From Sorex araneus (taxonomy: Eukaryota; Chordata; Mammalia; Eulipotyphla; Soricidae), in the NCBI RefSeq assembly GCF_027595985.1, contig NC_073313.1, positions 80,003,994 to 80,067,993 of the forward strand: a DNA stretch of 64,000 nt, read 5' to 3'. Each line of letters starts with the position of its first letter. Within the stretch, counting starts at the first letter, position 1. Below, in pieces: positions 44,500 through 56,689 of this stretch. Below the pieces are notes generated by a model, which made no database searches, had not been told where the DNA came from, and worked only from the letters and a program-made list of their open reading frames with translations. A program made the translations under genes and the position numbers.

Positions 44500-45340
44500 T
44501 TTGGGTATGGAATGGGTTAAAGGAAAAAAAGAGAAAGAAGAGAATAAAGGAAGGAGGGAAGAGAAAGCCAAGGAGGAAGAGGGAGGAGAAAAGGAAACGA
44601 GGAAACGAGGTATGGGTAAAAAGGGGAAAGGATGGAATAAGCAAAAAGAAAGTGGGTGTAATTCTACTGACCACTAGGTGGCAAGTTGAGGCTGTTTTTC
44701 TGAATCTATATTATAACAAAGATACTGCTCAAGGAGCAGCTACAGTGCTATTGTTCCTCAAGAGCATCAAGAAAGATATCCAAGGCACAAAAGAGTGAAA
44801 ATGGTAATGTAAAGGTAAACATTGCCTTTGGAGAAAACCTCTAACCTGATCCTGGTAATGTGATTTGTGTTTCTCTAAGAGAAAAAATGATAAATGAGTG
44901 GGATAAATATACAGACAGCCCCATTAAAGTATATTTAGTGTGGGGTGGAAGAGGGAATGGAGAAAATGTTTTTTAAAAAAGGTGCTGATTGGCTTTTATG
45001 TGTGAGAATGTTTTTTAAACATTGGTTGAGATGGGAACCCCACCTGGTGGGGTATATAATAATCTGCTGTCAATTTCAGAGAATACTTTTGCCTCAAACC
45101 AGCAAGAAGATTAAATGCGGAAGTGACAGAAACTATGCCCATGTGTGTCTCCACTACAATGCAAGGCTTACCTATGGTTCCATGAGTCAGAATATGTGGT
45201 GGATATAAAGAGAAGGCAAACTCCTGGAAGTCTGTGTATTTGTCCTCCTCGTCAAGTCTAGAACCTCAGTGCCTAGAATAATCACTGGCACATAAGAGGG
45301 AGTCTGTAAAAATGTAGAGTGAGTGAAAGTTTAAACTCTA
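44500..45340. other. Purine-rich tract, then unique sequence with an L2/MIR-like scrap
   Basis: 44515-44650 is almost all A and G (gaaggaagagggaggag-like). 44651-45230 is unassigned. 45235-45330 resembles an L2 or MIR 3' end (cagtgcctagaataatcact; ggcacataagagggagtctg). Confidence 0.5.
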
Positions 45341-45344
45341 CATG

Positions 45345-45862
45345 ATATTCCTGAATCAAGAGGGGAGCTGGTCACTGGTTGGTTTAGAGACCTCGCTAAA
45401 TGCATAAAACAAATTGACCAAAATCTCTCGGAGTTGGGAATAGGCAACCTTCCCCATCTCCTTGTGCTTCCTGTAGCCTGAAAGTCATGCTCAGGAACTG
45501 CCTCTGATAAACTCATGAACGGCCATGATCCAGAGACTCACCAATCACACATGATCCAGAGACTTCCAAATCTCTTGGAAGAGAGCAACACAAAATGATA
45601 TGCCACAGAGATACCTTCGAACCCCAAAACCACCATCCAGTTAAAAAAATTAATTAACCTCAGCTGTATAACCGTTTTTAAAATTTTAGAATTCCTGGAG
45701 TGCTCGGCCATATTCACAGGCACATGATATCTCATACTCTACACCATTGATGTACTAAGAGTGGCACACTACATCATAGGGTGTAAAGTAGAAGGCAACC
45801 AATTTCGGGGAGTGAATATATATATATATATATAAACGTATATATATATACATATATATGTG
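45345..45862 (+). mobile_element. LINE-1 leader-like repeat and TA microsatellite
   Basis: Collinear with 25230-25545 (gggtgtaaagtagaaggcaa against gggtgtaaaggagaaggcaa). It has a short internal repeat (gatccagagactc, 45527 and 45552). Followed by (TA)n at 45815-45862. Confidence 0.6.
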
Positions 45863-45869
45863 TTCACTC

Positions 45870-46779
45870 AAAAATATGTTCACAAAAAGTCACCTGTCTT
45901 CAGAAACTCTTGAGCTCATTTGCCAACGTGGTCTGGCATGGGCCTCACGCAATCACAAGCTAACGTCCGAGCTCACAAAGCTGTGCAGAGAAGCAATAAA
46001 GGAAAACCTCAAAGAAAGAAGAGTAGCAGTGTTGACCGATGTGGCAGAAGCCGAAAAAAGTATTCGCAACACCGCCTGTCCTTCACCAACTATAAGACCA
46101 AATTCCACAGGATGGATATGTTGTTCCCAGCATTCTGCCTTCCAAAATCTGACACACCATTTCTTTGGTAAAGATGCATACAGCACCTGGTCCAGACAAG
46201 ATCAGACCCGAACACCTGAAGAATCTGCCAGTACACTGGATCAGCTCTTCACATGCTACCTGTCTGAATGCAAAGTTCCATCTCAGTGAAAAACCAGCAG
46301 GACCATCCTGTGGTACAAGAAGAGAGACATCCACGACATTGGCAGCTATGGCCTGATCTGCCTCTTGTCCGTCATCTACAAGTTATTCACTCGAGTCATC
46401 CTGAATAGGATTGACAGAACACTAGACGAAGGACAACGATGCGAGCAAGCTGGTTTTCGAAAAGGATTCAGCACAATTGACCATATCTACAGGGTGACCA
46501 AGCTCATTGCGGTCTTGAGAGAGTTCAAAATACCGTTCTATATAACATTCATTGATTTAAAGAAAGCCTTTGATTCTGTTGAGACTGAAGCGGTCATCAA
46601 AGCCCTAGCCAAACAGGGCATTCACATTCAGTACATCAAGATCCTCCACAAACTAGTATTACGGATTCACTACAGGATCTCACCATTCTACAAAGAAGTG
46701 TTCATCGAAATAAAGAGAGGGGTTCTACAGAGCGACACCACTTCACCGAAACTCTTCAGTGCCACCCTCGAGAATGTCA
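45870..46779 (+). mobile_element. RTE-clade retrotransposon fragment, reverse transcriptase
   Basis: A non-LTR element unlike LINE-1. Frames give the pre-RT linker (SSETLELICQRG; LTSELTKLCREAIKENLKER), then TAPGPDKIRPEHLKNLP, LICLLSVIYKLFTRVILNRI, EQAGFRKGFSTIDHIYRVTK, the first catalytic-Asp motif FIDLKKAFDSVE, and a damaged GVRQGDTxSPKLF block (GVLQSDTTSPKLF). These are RTE-family reverse transcriptase motifs. Part of the linker is deleted, there are frameshifts near 46180 and 46300, and it is cut before the second catalytic motif. Inactive. Confidence 0.88.
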
Positions 46780-46842
46780 TGCATTTGCCTTGCGCACGGA
46801 TGACCAGGGTTCAGTTCTTACGTCCCTCTCAGAGAGCCCAAA
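46780..46842 (+). mobile_element. SINE scrap joined to the RTE fragment
   Basis: About 60 bp of the CTACAGTG-tailed SINE, from inside the tRNA part to the start of the body (gcatttgccttgcgcacgga; gtccctctcagagagccc). It follows the RTE coding sequence without a gap. Confidence 0.7.
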
Positions 46843-47054
46843 TTATATTTTGTATCTTTTTTGTTTTATCATTCATTTAATTTATTAGCTGTGGTAGCTC
46901 CACCCCTAGACTCAGGGTACAGGGTCACACCAGGAGATGCTCCTGAACCACAAGGCCACATTCATCTGAATGTACTAGGGTACATTGAAGTGTCCAGTAC
47001 TGAAGGAATATGAGGTCCTGATTTGTGCTTTTTTATCTTGGTTGACTTTTAGGG

Positions 47055-47602
47055 GGCCTTGGGGAGACAGCATACCCAGCATTGCCCAGGGGTTACTCCT
47101 GGCTCTGCACTCAGGAATTACTCCTGGCGATTTATGGGGGACCATAAGGAATGCCAGGGCTAGAACCAGGATCAGCTGCATACAAGGCAAACACCCTACA
47201 GTCTTTACTATCACTCCAGCCCCTGATTTTTAAAATCTTGAATCCGCATCTTTTAGGCTAGCCCAGCTGTCACCCTGCTCTTGACTCTCAGCTTTCCATC
47301 CTCCATTCAGCTTGGCTCTCACTTCTGAATTATTAAATGCTACTCACAGTGGAGACGTTACTGGTGCCCGCTCGAGCAAATCGATGAACAACTGGATAAC
47401 AGTGACAGTGACAGTGACCTATGCTCAGGGCTAAAGAGATAGTACAACAGGTAGGTATTAGCTTTGCACTTAGCCAACCCAGGTTTGATCTCTGGCATCC
47501 TAGAGTCATCCGCTGAGCACTGTTTGGAGTAATTCCTGAGTGCAGAGCTAGGAGTAACCCCTAGGCATCACCAAGTATGGCCAAAAAACAAATGCAAAAA
47601 AA
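47055..47602. mobile_element. Cluster of three SINE pieces
   Basis: 47055-47221 is a minus-strand poly(A) SINE (plus: actatcactccagcccc at its end). 47345-47422 is the plus-strand 3' end of the CTACAGTG-tailed SINE, with tail 'acagtgacagtgacagtgac'. 47428-47602 is a plus-strand poly(A) SINE (gggctaaagagatagtacaa). Confidence 0.85.
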
Positions 47603-48551
47603 TCCCAACAACTACCTAAGCTCTGGGCCTGCTCGTTTCTTTTCAGCAGTGTAGGCAACAAGATTTTAGAGTGAACCAAGAGGATGACCCTCCAAAAATG
47701 CGTAAGAAGGGAAATCTTGAGTGCTAGAGTCATCTAGTACTAAAAATTCTTCATTTTATTTCAATTGAAGGTGGAGGAAACCAGATGTGCAGCATGATCT
47801 CACCATCTCCCGAGCTGAAATTAATACATAAAATTTTGGAGTGAACATTTCTCTGGGGTTATTCTGGAGTGGAGAGAACATTTCTCCACTTCAGAGTAAA
47901 CCAAGAAAGCCCTATAAACATAACAACCCAAAGAAATGAAATTGTTCAGAACAAATAGCACACTTGATTTTAGCCAGGAAAGAAAATTAGGGCCTTTTTC
48001 CCACTCTGGAGAAAGCCTTATTCTCTCTTGAACACCATCTCTCTTTCTCTCCTCACATTTCTCTCATTTATTTTCAATTAAAACTATTTTGGGGGAAAAG
48101 GAAAGTTCGTAGTAGAGATGATGAGGACAGGGGTGGAGGGCTATGGGCATTTTAGTGACAGTTATGTGTGCCATAACTTTGTCTATCAACACCATAAACT
48201 TTAACTTGATTAATAAACTACAAAGTATAATTTTTTTAAGTAAAATAGAGGTGGTGAGAATACTTACCTCATAAGGTTGCTGACTGTATGGCTTAAATGA
48301 GATAAAAGCGCTTCCTCCTGCCTCTGACTCATGGTAAGCCATCAATAAAATAGATGCTATTGTTTTCAACAGCTCGAGGTTAAAGGAAAACGCCTACACA
48401 ACTATGGAGAGAACTTTTGTCCTCACTGGAATGGTTGAACATTTCCCCCAAATGCAGAGAATATTCACTTTATTATAAATGAAGCACTGTGTTTATCACA
48501 TTGACTTTATCAGGCTATAAGTCTCTCTGTTTTAAATAAAAAATTTTGATG
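47603..48551. other. Unique sequence with LINE-1 and MIR scraps
   Basis: 48090-48240 resembles an old LINE-1 3' end (gggtggagggctatgggcat). 48252-48362 is the 3' part of a MIR, plus (tacttacctcataaggttgc; aaatgagataaaagcgcttc). The remainder is unassigned. Confidence 0.55.
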
Positions 48552-48918
48552 GGGGGAAAAGGCAGTTGGGATAGAGAAGGGACGACCATGACAAAGATAG
48601 CTGGAAATAATCACACTGCGTGCTGAAAGTAGGTAAGGGAACAAACATGATAACTTTCAGTATCTGTATTGCAAACCATAATACTAAAAAGGAGAGAGAA
48701 TAGAGACAGACAGAAAGGAAGAGACAGAGACAGATACAAAGAAGGAAATTACCTGCCATAGAGACAGGCTGGCTGGTGGTGGGGTGGTGGGAGAGAAGCT
48801 GGGAACATTGGTGGTCGGAAATGTATACTGGTGGAGGGATGGATGTTGGAACATTGTATGACCTAAATATGAACAGCTTTGTAACTGTGTATCTCACAGT
48901 GATTCCGTTAAAAAATAT
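48552..48918 (+). mobile_element. LINE-1 3' UTR insertion
   Basis: Starts 'gggggaaaaggcagttggga' and ends 'ctcacagtgattccgttaaa'. 'attttgatg' at 48543 and 48920 is the likely target duplication. Confidence 0.83.
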
Positions 48919-48929
48919 ACATTTTGATG

Positions 48930-49794
48930 ACTGAGATATTGTCATTTATAATGCCATTAATGGTGGTTTTATGTGTACATAATCCCACACTAAAATAAAT
49001 AAAAACAAAATAAAGTAAAATCCCAACATCACCAGTGTACCTTCTTTCCTCTCCCAAGCCTCCTCTTAGTCAATCCTGTTCCCCACCCCACCACAAGCCA
49101 AATCACTTCTGTGGATCAGTTATACCATTGAATTGCCTTTGGCCCTTTGTTGTGTTGGTGTCTTTTTTAAAGTGTTGACTGTGTGCTGGGTTATCCTTCA
49201 TGAAATGCTGTCAGAGGGAAGTGTCAATTGACCTGGAATTGCTAATCAAATCTTATTACTAAATTTAAAAAACAAAAGGAATGAAGAAACAGCTTTTATT
49301 TTAGCAGCTGAAAGAATGAAACAGTTTTCAATTTTAAAACGTTTCTTTAGCATTTTCCAAATTTACCAGGAGGCATGAGCAGGTAGGTTAATGGCATTTT
49401 GGCCATGACCAATATCACACTGATATGGTTTAGTTCATATCCACACCCATCTAAAGAGATTTATATCATTTTTGTGACTTCTCAGGTGACTGGCAAATAA
49501 AACTATCAGAATATTGTTTGGTGCTAGTGGATTTTTGGGTTTTCTTTTCAATCTTGGTTGTAGTTATGGGTGACGTGGGGCTCTCGTCAGATTATGTGCT
49601 GGCTGGGGGTCTCCTCAAATTGTCCTTTTATCCATAGCTGGATGATAGAGAAGATGACTTCAGTTGAACAGAAAATCTGAAAAAAGTATGTTCAAATCAG
49701 TTAATGCAACACATTCAGGGCCCTTACCTTTCCTTCCTCCCCAGAAACAAAGATTTCCATTTCAGAAATGGCTATAAAGACTTTCTCGGACCAT
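48930..49794. other. Unique sequence
   Basis: No repeat or gene recognised. Ends with a splice-acceptor-like run, 'tacctttccttcctccccag' (AG at 49743). Confidence 0.45.
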
Positions 49795-49975
49795 GCCCTG
49801 ATATAGGCCTGACTCTGGACGCGAACCCGAGGTGGGAAATACCTGTGCTCCGCGTGGCGGGATCACCGCAACCCAAGAAGGGCAAGAGTACGCGATGGCT
49901 GGCGCTCACCGCGGCTTCCCATCAGCGGCACGCATCTCCCCGGAAGCGCATGCGCGGCGACACGGACCCCCTTGG
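49795..49975. promoter_or_regulatory. Isolated CpG-rich islet with ETS and NRF1 motifs
   Basis: About 180 bp dense in CpG within AT-rich DNA. Contains a perfect NRF1 palindrome 'gcgcatgcgc' (49946-49955) directly after an ETS-like 'ccggaagcg'. Could be a small promoter, an exon of an unknown gene, or a retrocopied GC-rich fragment. No recognisable protein. Confidence 0.45.
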
Positions 49976-50224
49976 ACCATATTCATGTTTTCTGTGTTAA
50001 GAATCTCTTTTCTGTTTCACTGATTTTTCTTTTTGTTTTCTGCATTTATTACTAAGCTTATAAGATAGATTTTATATCTTGAGGTGTTAACACCAATTAT
50101 TCCAGCTCCCTTGCTCTCAATTAATCAGGAATGTGGTAGTAATAAGAATAAAATAAGCAACACAATCCATATCCCAGTGCTCAGTGTGTTTGCCTGCCAG
50201 ACAACTCTCAAACCTAACACAGAC

Positions 50225-50405
50225 CACTTATTTAACTCCTCCTCAAGGTGGGATACGTAGATGACCATCTTTCCATGGCAGAGAACTGAGGCATAGAAAA
50301 AGTTATGCAACTGGCCGAAGGTCTCATAACTAGTAATTGGCAAGGCCAGGATGTGAAAGCATTTGTCTGGTGTCAGAGCCCTGCCTCCAAACCCTCCATG
50401 GTGTC
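50225..50405 (+). mobile_element. MIR element
   Basis: Core of the ancient mammalian MIR SINE: 'gaactgaggcatagaaaaag', 'caactggccgaaggtctcat', 'aactagtaattggcaaggcc', 'aggatgtgaaagca'. Confidence 0.8.
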
Positions 50406-51254
50406 TCCCCTGGATACTTGTAGAAGGAATTAAATCATTTTCATCTTATTTGTCACTGTGCACAGTATCTTAGTAAATGTCTGTGATTAAACACTTCATT
50501 TATAGGATTTTATATTAAAAATTAGTAATTACAGTGTCATGGCAAAGCTACTATGAGAAAGATTTGAAAATCTCACCTGAAACTGAGTTGCCTTGCAACT
50601 CTCTGAGTGATTATGTCTTCAGGTCACAATCCCTGACTACTGACCAATGGGCCTATTGAAACACAGTGATCACTTGTAAGTGATTAGTAACTTCTCCCAT
50701 GTGAGAAGTTGTAGTGGAGAACTTTGGAGAGAATAAGGAAGACCTCTGAAACCGAGTGTCAGGGAACAGGTACATAGGTGGTATTCAAACACAAGTACTA
50801 CCATTCTTCTAGTTTAGCACCTTTTGTTCTCCATGCTGAGTCCTGAACACAGAAGAAACAGCTGGTTGTGATAAGGATTTGTATCAGTCCTACTGCTTGC
50901 TTCTGAAAGCCATCTGAGTCACCATGACTATTTTCAGTTCTTAACCAGTTAGCACCTGTGTCTCAAGGAAAATATCAGGAAGGGGTAAGAGAAATTTTTT
51001 TTCTCTTTCTCTTTGCCCTCCCTTTCCAATCAACTATTTTTCCTGAAATTATGATTGTCCAATGGTCGCAAAGATTAAAATAAATTATGTCTCAACTCAT
51101 CAAGAAAATGTGGCACCTTTATCTGTCATCAGTAAACAAATCAATTAAACTGATGAACCCAACCTTGTTCTTTAATGGAAAAATATGCAATTTTATTTGC
51201 TCATATTTTAAAAATATGTTTTATAAAAAGTGATTAGGAACACAATCTCAAGAA

Positions 51255-51445
51255 GCAGATGGTATGATTTCCAATCTAGTTTTCTATGGCATTAGGCAAG
51301 TTGTATGAAGTCTCAGTCCTCAGGCACCCCTTTGTAAAGTAAGGGAAAACAGTAGGAACTCTTTAGGAATTGATGAGAAATAAATTACTACATGATTGGT
51401 AAAAAAAGAAAGTGTAACTAACAGGTAGTGCTCAAATCACCTTGG
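51255..51445 (+). mobile_element. MIR element, second copy
   Basis: Resembles the middle and 3' part of MIR (ggcattaggcaagttgtatg; ctttgtaaagtaagggaaaa; aattgatgagaaataaatta). Confidence 0.65.
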
Positions 51446-52036
51446 CATACATCACTGTAATAGCCTCAGCCCTCCCTGATTTAAGCAATCTGAATTGAGT
51501 ATATATTCAATCCCTTCAAAGCTCATCACCACCGTGCCAGTTACCTTCTCTGCATCCCATTTCCAAAGGTGAGGTTTTGGTCTTAGTAAAGCCCTTGATG
51601 CTTACAAATTCAGGCACAACTCACTCCTGTATTTCAAGCTGATCTGTGCACCATGACTGAGGGTCAGATCATTGACTATGTTATAACATATGTTCATTTA
51701 GGAGAGGATTATCCACTTACACCCCCCCATTAGTGCTGCACAGAGAAAGTCCCAGGCAGAGAACCAATGTCTAATCCTACCAAATACATCACTTTTCCTT
51801 TATAAAGAATTAGTGAACTCCCATTGGTTTAAGAGGAATGTTGTGGAGAAACCAAAGTGCAGGATCTGACCTCCTCGGGCCCCCTGTTTTCTGGGCAGGA
51901 AGCCAATACAAATTCTGTTGGGACTATATCCTGGTGTTTTCACAAACTTTCATGCAAAGGACAGCATTTTTCCCTTCTGCCCTTTCTAAAGGCTGTGTTT
52001 CACCATAAGCTGTTTTTTTTGTTTGGCCTCTGATAT

Positions 52037-52050
52037 ATTTGCATATAAAA
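52037..52050 (+). promoter_or_regulatory. Octamer motif overlapping a TATA box
   Basis: 'atttgcat' (52037-52044), a perfect POU octamer, runs into 'tataaaa' (52044-52050). A transcript, if any, would start near 52075-52080 on plus. Chance occurrence in AT-rich DNA cannot be excluded. Confidence 0.3.
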
Positions 52051-53124
52051 TATCCCTTTCTGGAAGGGATCACAGCTTTTATCACAAATGTAGCTGCCAT
52101 ACGAAGATGTCAGGGCAATAAACTAGCCAAGACTTTCAGACTCTAAGCATTACACTCTGCCTTCCTCAGCTGGCTGTGATTCAAACCCTAACTTTTAAAG
52201 GAAAGCACAAAGACCAGAGCCTCTGTGATAGCTTGGACTGAGACCCAGAACTAGAAATCTATAAAGATCAGCTCTTGGACTACAACTGTAAGGAATCAGC
52301 AGATACTTTTACAGTTTGGTTTCCCCATTCGAATGTTCCTTCTTGGAATGGAGAAATAAGTGCATCCTCATGTGTTCCAAACCGTTCCTGTAGCTCTTCT
52401 CACACCAGTTTACAAAAACCCACTAGTCATGGGGATTTTCCACCAATGCCTGAAAGTTTGCCCCAACATTTGCCTCTGAGAAGCTCAGCAGAAATTATTC
52501 AGCATGTATCATATTCCCAGAGAATTAGGACAACTATCATACATGACCTCAATTCCATTACTTATTCGAACTGGGAATCCAGTGTCTATCTCTGGTCTTG
52601 ATGGGTGCCATTATGGGCACGTAGGTCTAAAGCACTGTTGCTATTGATACATATGGTACTGAGTCATTATACCAGATCAGTCACAAAACCATAAAATTCC
52701 CCAGATTAGGTTATAGACATAAAGTCTGTCCATATAGCCTATAGTGTGACTGATAACAAATATGTGTGTTATCAGGAAAAAAGTACATATTGAGTATTGG
52801 TACTGGTATATGCAGCAATGGTACAAAGGACAGCTTCATGTCCAATTGGAGTGAGGTTAAATTATGAAAAGCAACATCCTGATATGTAAAGGTAATTGTG
52901 TACTGCACACAATTCTGTGGCATTATTATTATTAATTTGCAAGACTTTGGACACTATAAGAACACTCTTCTACCTACTTGCTTTGGAAATCAACTTATTT
53001 TTAATGCAAATGTCTTACATTTTGCTTCATATCAAATAAGGACCCAAGTACAGACATAAGGTAGTGGTGTGTCCAAATCCCATCCCTGGCAGGAATTGTG
53101 AGAATTTGGGCCTTTTGTGTTGAT

Positions 53125-53437
53125 TTTTAAAAAAATATTTTTGAATCACCATGAGATACAGAGTTACAAAGCTGATCATGGTCAGGTTTCAGCAATAGAG
53201 TGTTCCAACACCCATCCCTCCACCAGTGTACATTTCCTACCACCAATGTCCCCAGTTTCCCTCCTGCTACCCTCCCCCCAGACTGTCTCTGTAGCAGGCA
53301 CATTCCTTCTTTCTTTCTGTCTCTGTATCCATCCCTTTTTCTTTGTTTCTGTAACTGTCTATATCTCTCTCAACCATTTGGGACATAATGATTTGCAATA
53401 CAGGAACTGAGAGGTTATCATGTGTGTTCCTTTACCT
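53125..53437 (-). mobile_element. LINE-1 3' end, inverted
   Basis: Plus strand 'gaatcaccatgagatacaga' through 'acccatccctccaccagtgt' is the complement of the LINE-1 3' UTR. It abuts plus-strand LINE-1 at 53438. Confidence 0.83.
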
Positions 53438-55380
53438 GCTCATGGATTGGGAGGATTAACGTTGTCAAAATGGCAATACTCCCCAAAGCATTATACAGAT
53501 TCAATGCAGACTCTATAAGAATACCCATGACATTTCTAAAAGAAATAGAACAAACAATCCAGAAATTCATATGTAACAACAAAACCAACAAATAGCTAAA
53601 GCAATCCTTGGGAAAAAGAAGATGGGAGGCATCACCCTCCCCATTTTCAAACTGTACTACAAAGTGGTAGTAATTAAAACAGAATGGTACTGGGATAAAG
53701 ACATACTGCTGATCAATGTAACAGATTTGAATATCCTTACACTGACCCTCAAATTTATGATCATCTAATCTTTGACCAAGGAAAAGGAAATATGAAATGA
53801 AGCAAGGAAAGCCTCTTCAACAAGTGGTGCTGGGCTAAGTAAATGATGGTTGGAGGGATCGCTCAGGATAGTAGACGCATGCTGAAAGTAGACTATGGAT
53901 CAAACATGATGGCTGCTTGATACCTGTATTGTAAACTCTAACACCCAAAAGGACAGAGAGAGTAAGAATGAGTAAGAAGGAATGTGCCTGCCACAGAGGC
54001 AGGGGGTGGGAAGGAGTGGGGGTGAGGGAGGGATACTGGGTACATTGATGTTGGAGAATGGGCACTGGTGGAGGGATGAGTACTTGAACATTGTTTGACT
54101 GAAACACAATCATGAAAGTCTGTAAGTCTGCAACTATTGCAGGCGATGCATTAAAATAAACAAACAAACAAACAAATAAATAAACTAGTGGTGCTAGGAA
54201 AACTGGGCAGCTACATGCAAAAAAATGAATTCAGTTATCTAAGGCCAGGCACAAAAGTCAGATCAAAATGGATTAAAGACCTCAATAGCAGACCTGAATC
54301 CATAAGAAATATGGACAAAAATGTGGGCAGAACCCTCCACAACATTGAAGATAAAGGCATCTTCAAAGACAAAATACAACTGACCAAGAAAATGGAAGCA
54401 AATATAAACAAATAGGACTAAATTAAACGAAAAAGCTTCTGTACCTCAAAAGAAACAGTGACAAAGATACAAAAGACAGCCCACAATTTGAGAAAAAATA
54501 TTTACCCAATACCCATCTGATAGGGGTTTAATAAGATATACGAGGCACTGGTAGAACTTAACAAGAAAAAACATCCAACCCCATCAAAAAATGGGGAGAA
54601 GAAATGAATGATAACTTTCTCAAAGAAGAAATACGAATGGTCAAAAGACATGTGACAAAAATGCTCTATGTCACTAATCATCAGGGACATGCAAATCAAA
54701 AGAACAATGAGATATCATCTCACACCACAGAGACTGGCACACATCAGAAAGAACAAGAGCAACCAATGCTGGTGTGGATGTGGGGAGAAAGGGACTTTCT
54801 TCATTGTTGGTGGGAATGGCGACTGGTCCAGCTGATTTGAAAAACAATATGGGCATTCCTCAAAAAGCTAGAAATTGAGCTTCCATACTACCCATCAATA
54901 CCACTTTTGGGAATATATCCTGAGGGCCCAAAAATATACAGCAGAAGTTACATCTGCACTTCTATATTCACAATTTTCACTTATATATTCACAACAGCTA
55001 GAACCTGGAAACAACCTGAGTGCCAGAGAATAGATAACTGGCTAAAGAAACTGAAACATTTACACAATGGAATACTATGCAGATGTTAGGAAAAAATGAA
55101 TTCATGAAATTTGCTTATGAATGGATGAACATGGCAAATATCAGGCTGAGTGAAATGAGTCAGAAGGAGAGGGATAAGCATAGGATGATTTCACTCATTT
55201 GTGGGATATAAAAAAAACATAATGTGAGACCTATACCTAAGTACCATAGAAACAAGGGCCAGGAAAATTTGTCCACTGTTCTAGCCTACCTCAAATTTTG
55301 GAGAAGACAGTTGGGATAGAGAAGGTACCACCTTGACAAAGATAGTTACAAATGATCACTCTGGATAAGAACTGCCTGTT
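53438..55380 (+). mobile_element. LINE-1 ORF2 C-terminal half and 3' UTR, with nested insertion
   Basis: Runs from the thumb region (gggaggattaacgttgtcaa) to the ORF2 C-terminus and part of the 3' UTR, with frameshifts. Interrupted at 53835-54186 by a separate LINE-1 3' end. Confidence 0.88.
53835..54186 (+). mobile_element. Nested LINE-1 3' end
   Basis: 3' UTR piece ending in (AAAC)n/(AAAT)n. The host sequence 'agtggtgctgg' at 53823 is repeated as 'agtggtgctagg' at 54187, a clear target duplication inside another LINE-1. Confidence 0.88.
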
Positions 55381-55494
55381 GAAAACTTCTGTTTATTTCT
55401 TTAAGACAAAATTATTTATCAGCAAAGTCATAAATCCTCCTACCCCAGAGTTTGTCAGGAAAGTATGTAATAATGTGACTCTGGTTTTAATGCT

Positions 55495-56024
55495 TGCTGA
55501 CCTTTTTTTTTGGGTAACTTTTATTTTTTATATGTATTTTTAAAATTTTTTATTAGAGAATCACTGTGCTGACCATTTTGAAACCCATTTACCCCTTCTT
55601 TCCTGAGCAAGAAATCTGATCAGAAAGTCCAGGTATTCCCTTCTTTGAATTAAGTCACAAATTAAAACTATGCCAGCCACCCCTTTGTAAAGCAAACTCC
55701 TTGCCCCAGCTCCACTTCCTTAGCAAAATAAAGCCTCAAAGGCAGTTTCCTGTCCTTTTTTTTCTTTGACACCATTTCAACCCTGCTTGGGGAGCTTGCT
55801 CTGCTCTCTCCAGGAAGCCTCAGTTTGCCGGTATTCAATCATTTAAAATTTTTTCTAGTGATGGGAGTGGGTGGGAGAGATGATGGGGTTATCAGCAGAG
55901 GACAGGCACTGGTGGAGGGATAGGTACTCAAGCTGTATATGACTGAAACACAAGCACGAGAATGTGTAAACCTGTATCTTTACCCCTACGGTGATTCATT
56001 AATAAAAAAAAATTTTAAATAAAT
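55495..56024. mobile_element. Two LINE-1 3' end pieces and unique sequence
   Basis: 55495-55575 is a minus-strand tail (tttttattagagaatcactg). 55862-56024 is a plus-strand 3' end (ggtggagggataggtactca; tacggtgattcattaataaa) with target duplications 'ttttctagtg' at 55852 and 56030. 55590-55850 is unassigned. Confidence 0.75.
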
Positions 56025-56039
56025 AAAATTTTTCTAGTG

Positions 56040-56689
56040 CTTGTGGGATTGATACCCCAGACTTAGAGATTCTTATTACCCTTCAAATGAACAAAACCTG
56101 GAAGGTGTAAGGAGGGATGACACAAAGCCTAAAAGATAAGATTAAGCTTTGTGCAACTAGAAATTCAAAATTACTGAAATAGTTTATCACAAGTTTTAAG
56201 TGCCCTATTCTACTTCAGTGCAGACTCACAGACTTAAGCGTTCATTGTATCCAAACATACCTTCCAAATTGACACAGCCCTGCTGGGCCTGGTATCAAAC
56301 ACCTAGACATAATCATTTTATATATTTAATTGATTTTCTGGTTTTGTGAAAGAACTGACTTTAGTTCCCATTACACCAAGTGAGTCAGAAGCAGAAGATC
56401 AGAGTATAAAATTCATCATCCATCTAATTAATTAAATATTTGGTAAATATCTTTGTCTTCATATTGACTGCTTGATTCAAAAGATCAGGACCCATTTTTT
56501 TTTCTGGCTCCATTTGGCCACGAAACAACTATGACAGTGCCAGTAGGGACTGAATCGATTTAAGGATAAACCAAGTTAATGTAGAGATATGTAAATAGAC
56601 TTCTGTGTCCCTTGTGATATGATGGGCATTGTACATTTTCCGGAAAAAGTTATTATAGACTTGCTTAATTAAAAAATTCATTAAGGCAT
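56040..56689. other. Unique sequence
   Basis: AT-rich, no gene or repeat recognised. Confidence 0.45.

Larger units (their letters stand above)
50410..53120. other. Repeat-poor unique sequence
   Basis: Longest stretch with little recent repeat insertion. Contains the MIR at 51255 and an octamer/TATA pair at 52037-52050. An open run of about 108 codons (52275-52601) starts at a non-ATG codon and has no motif I know. I do not call a gene, but conserved non-coding or exon sequence is possible. Confidence 0.45.

Noticed and set aside
52275-52601. 108-codon open stretch as a gene
   Set aside because: Begins at TTG, no domain recognised, and no splice or promoter evidence beyond an octamer/TATA pair.
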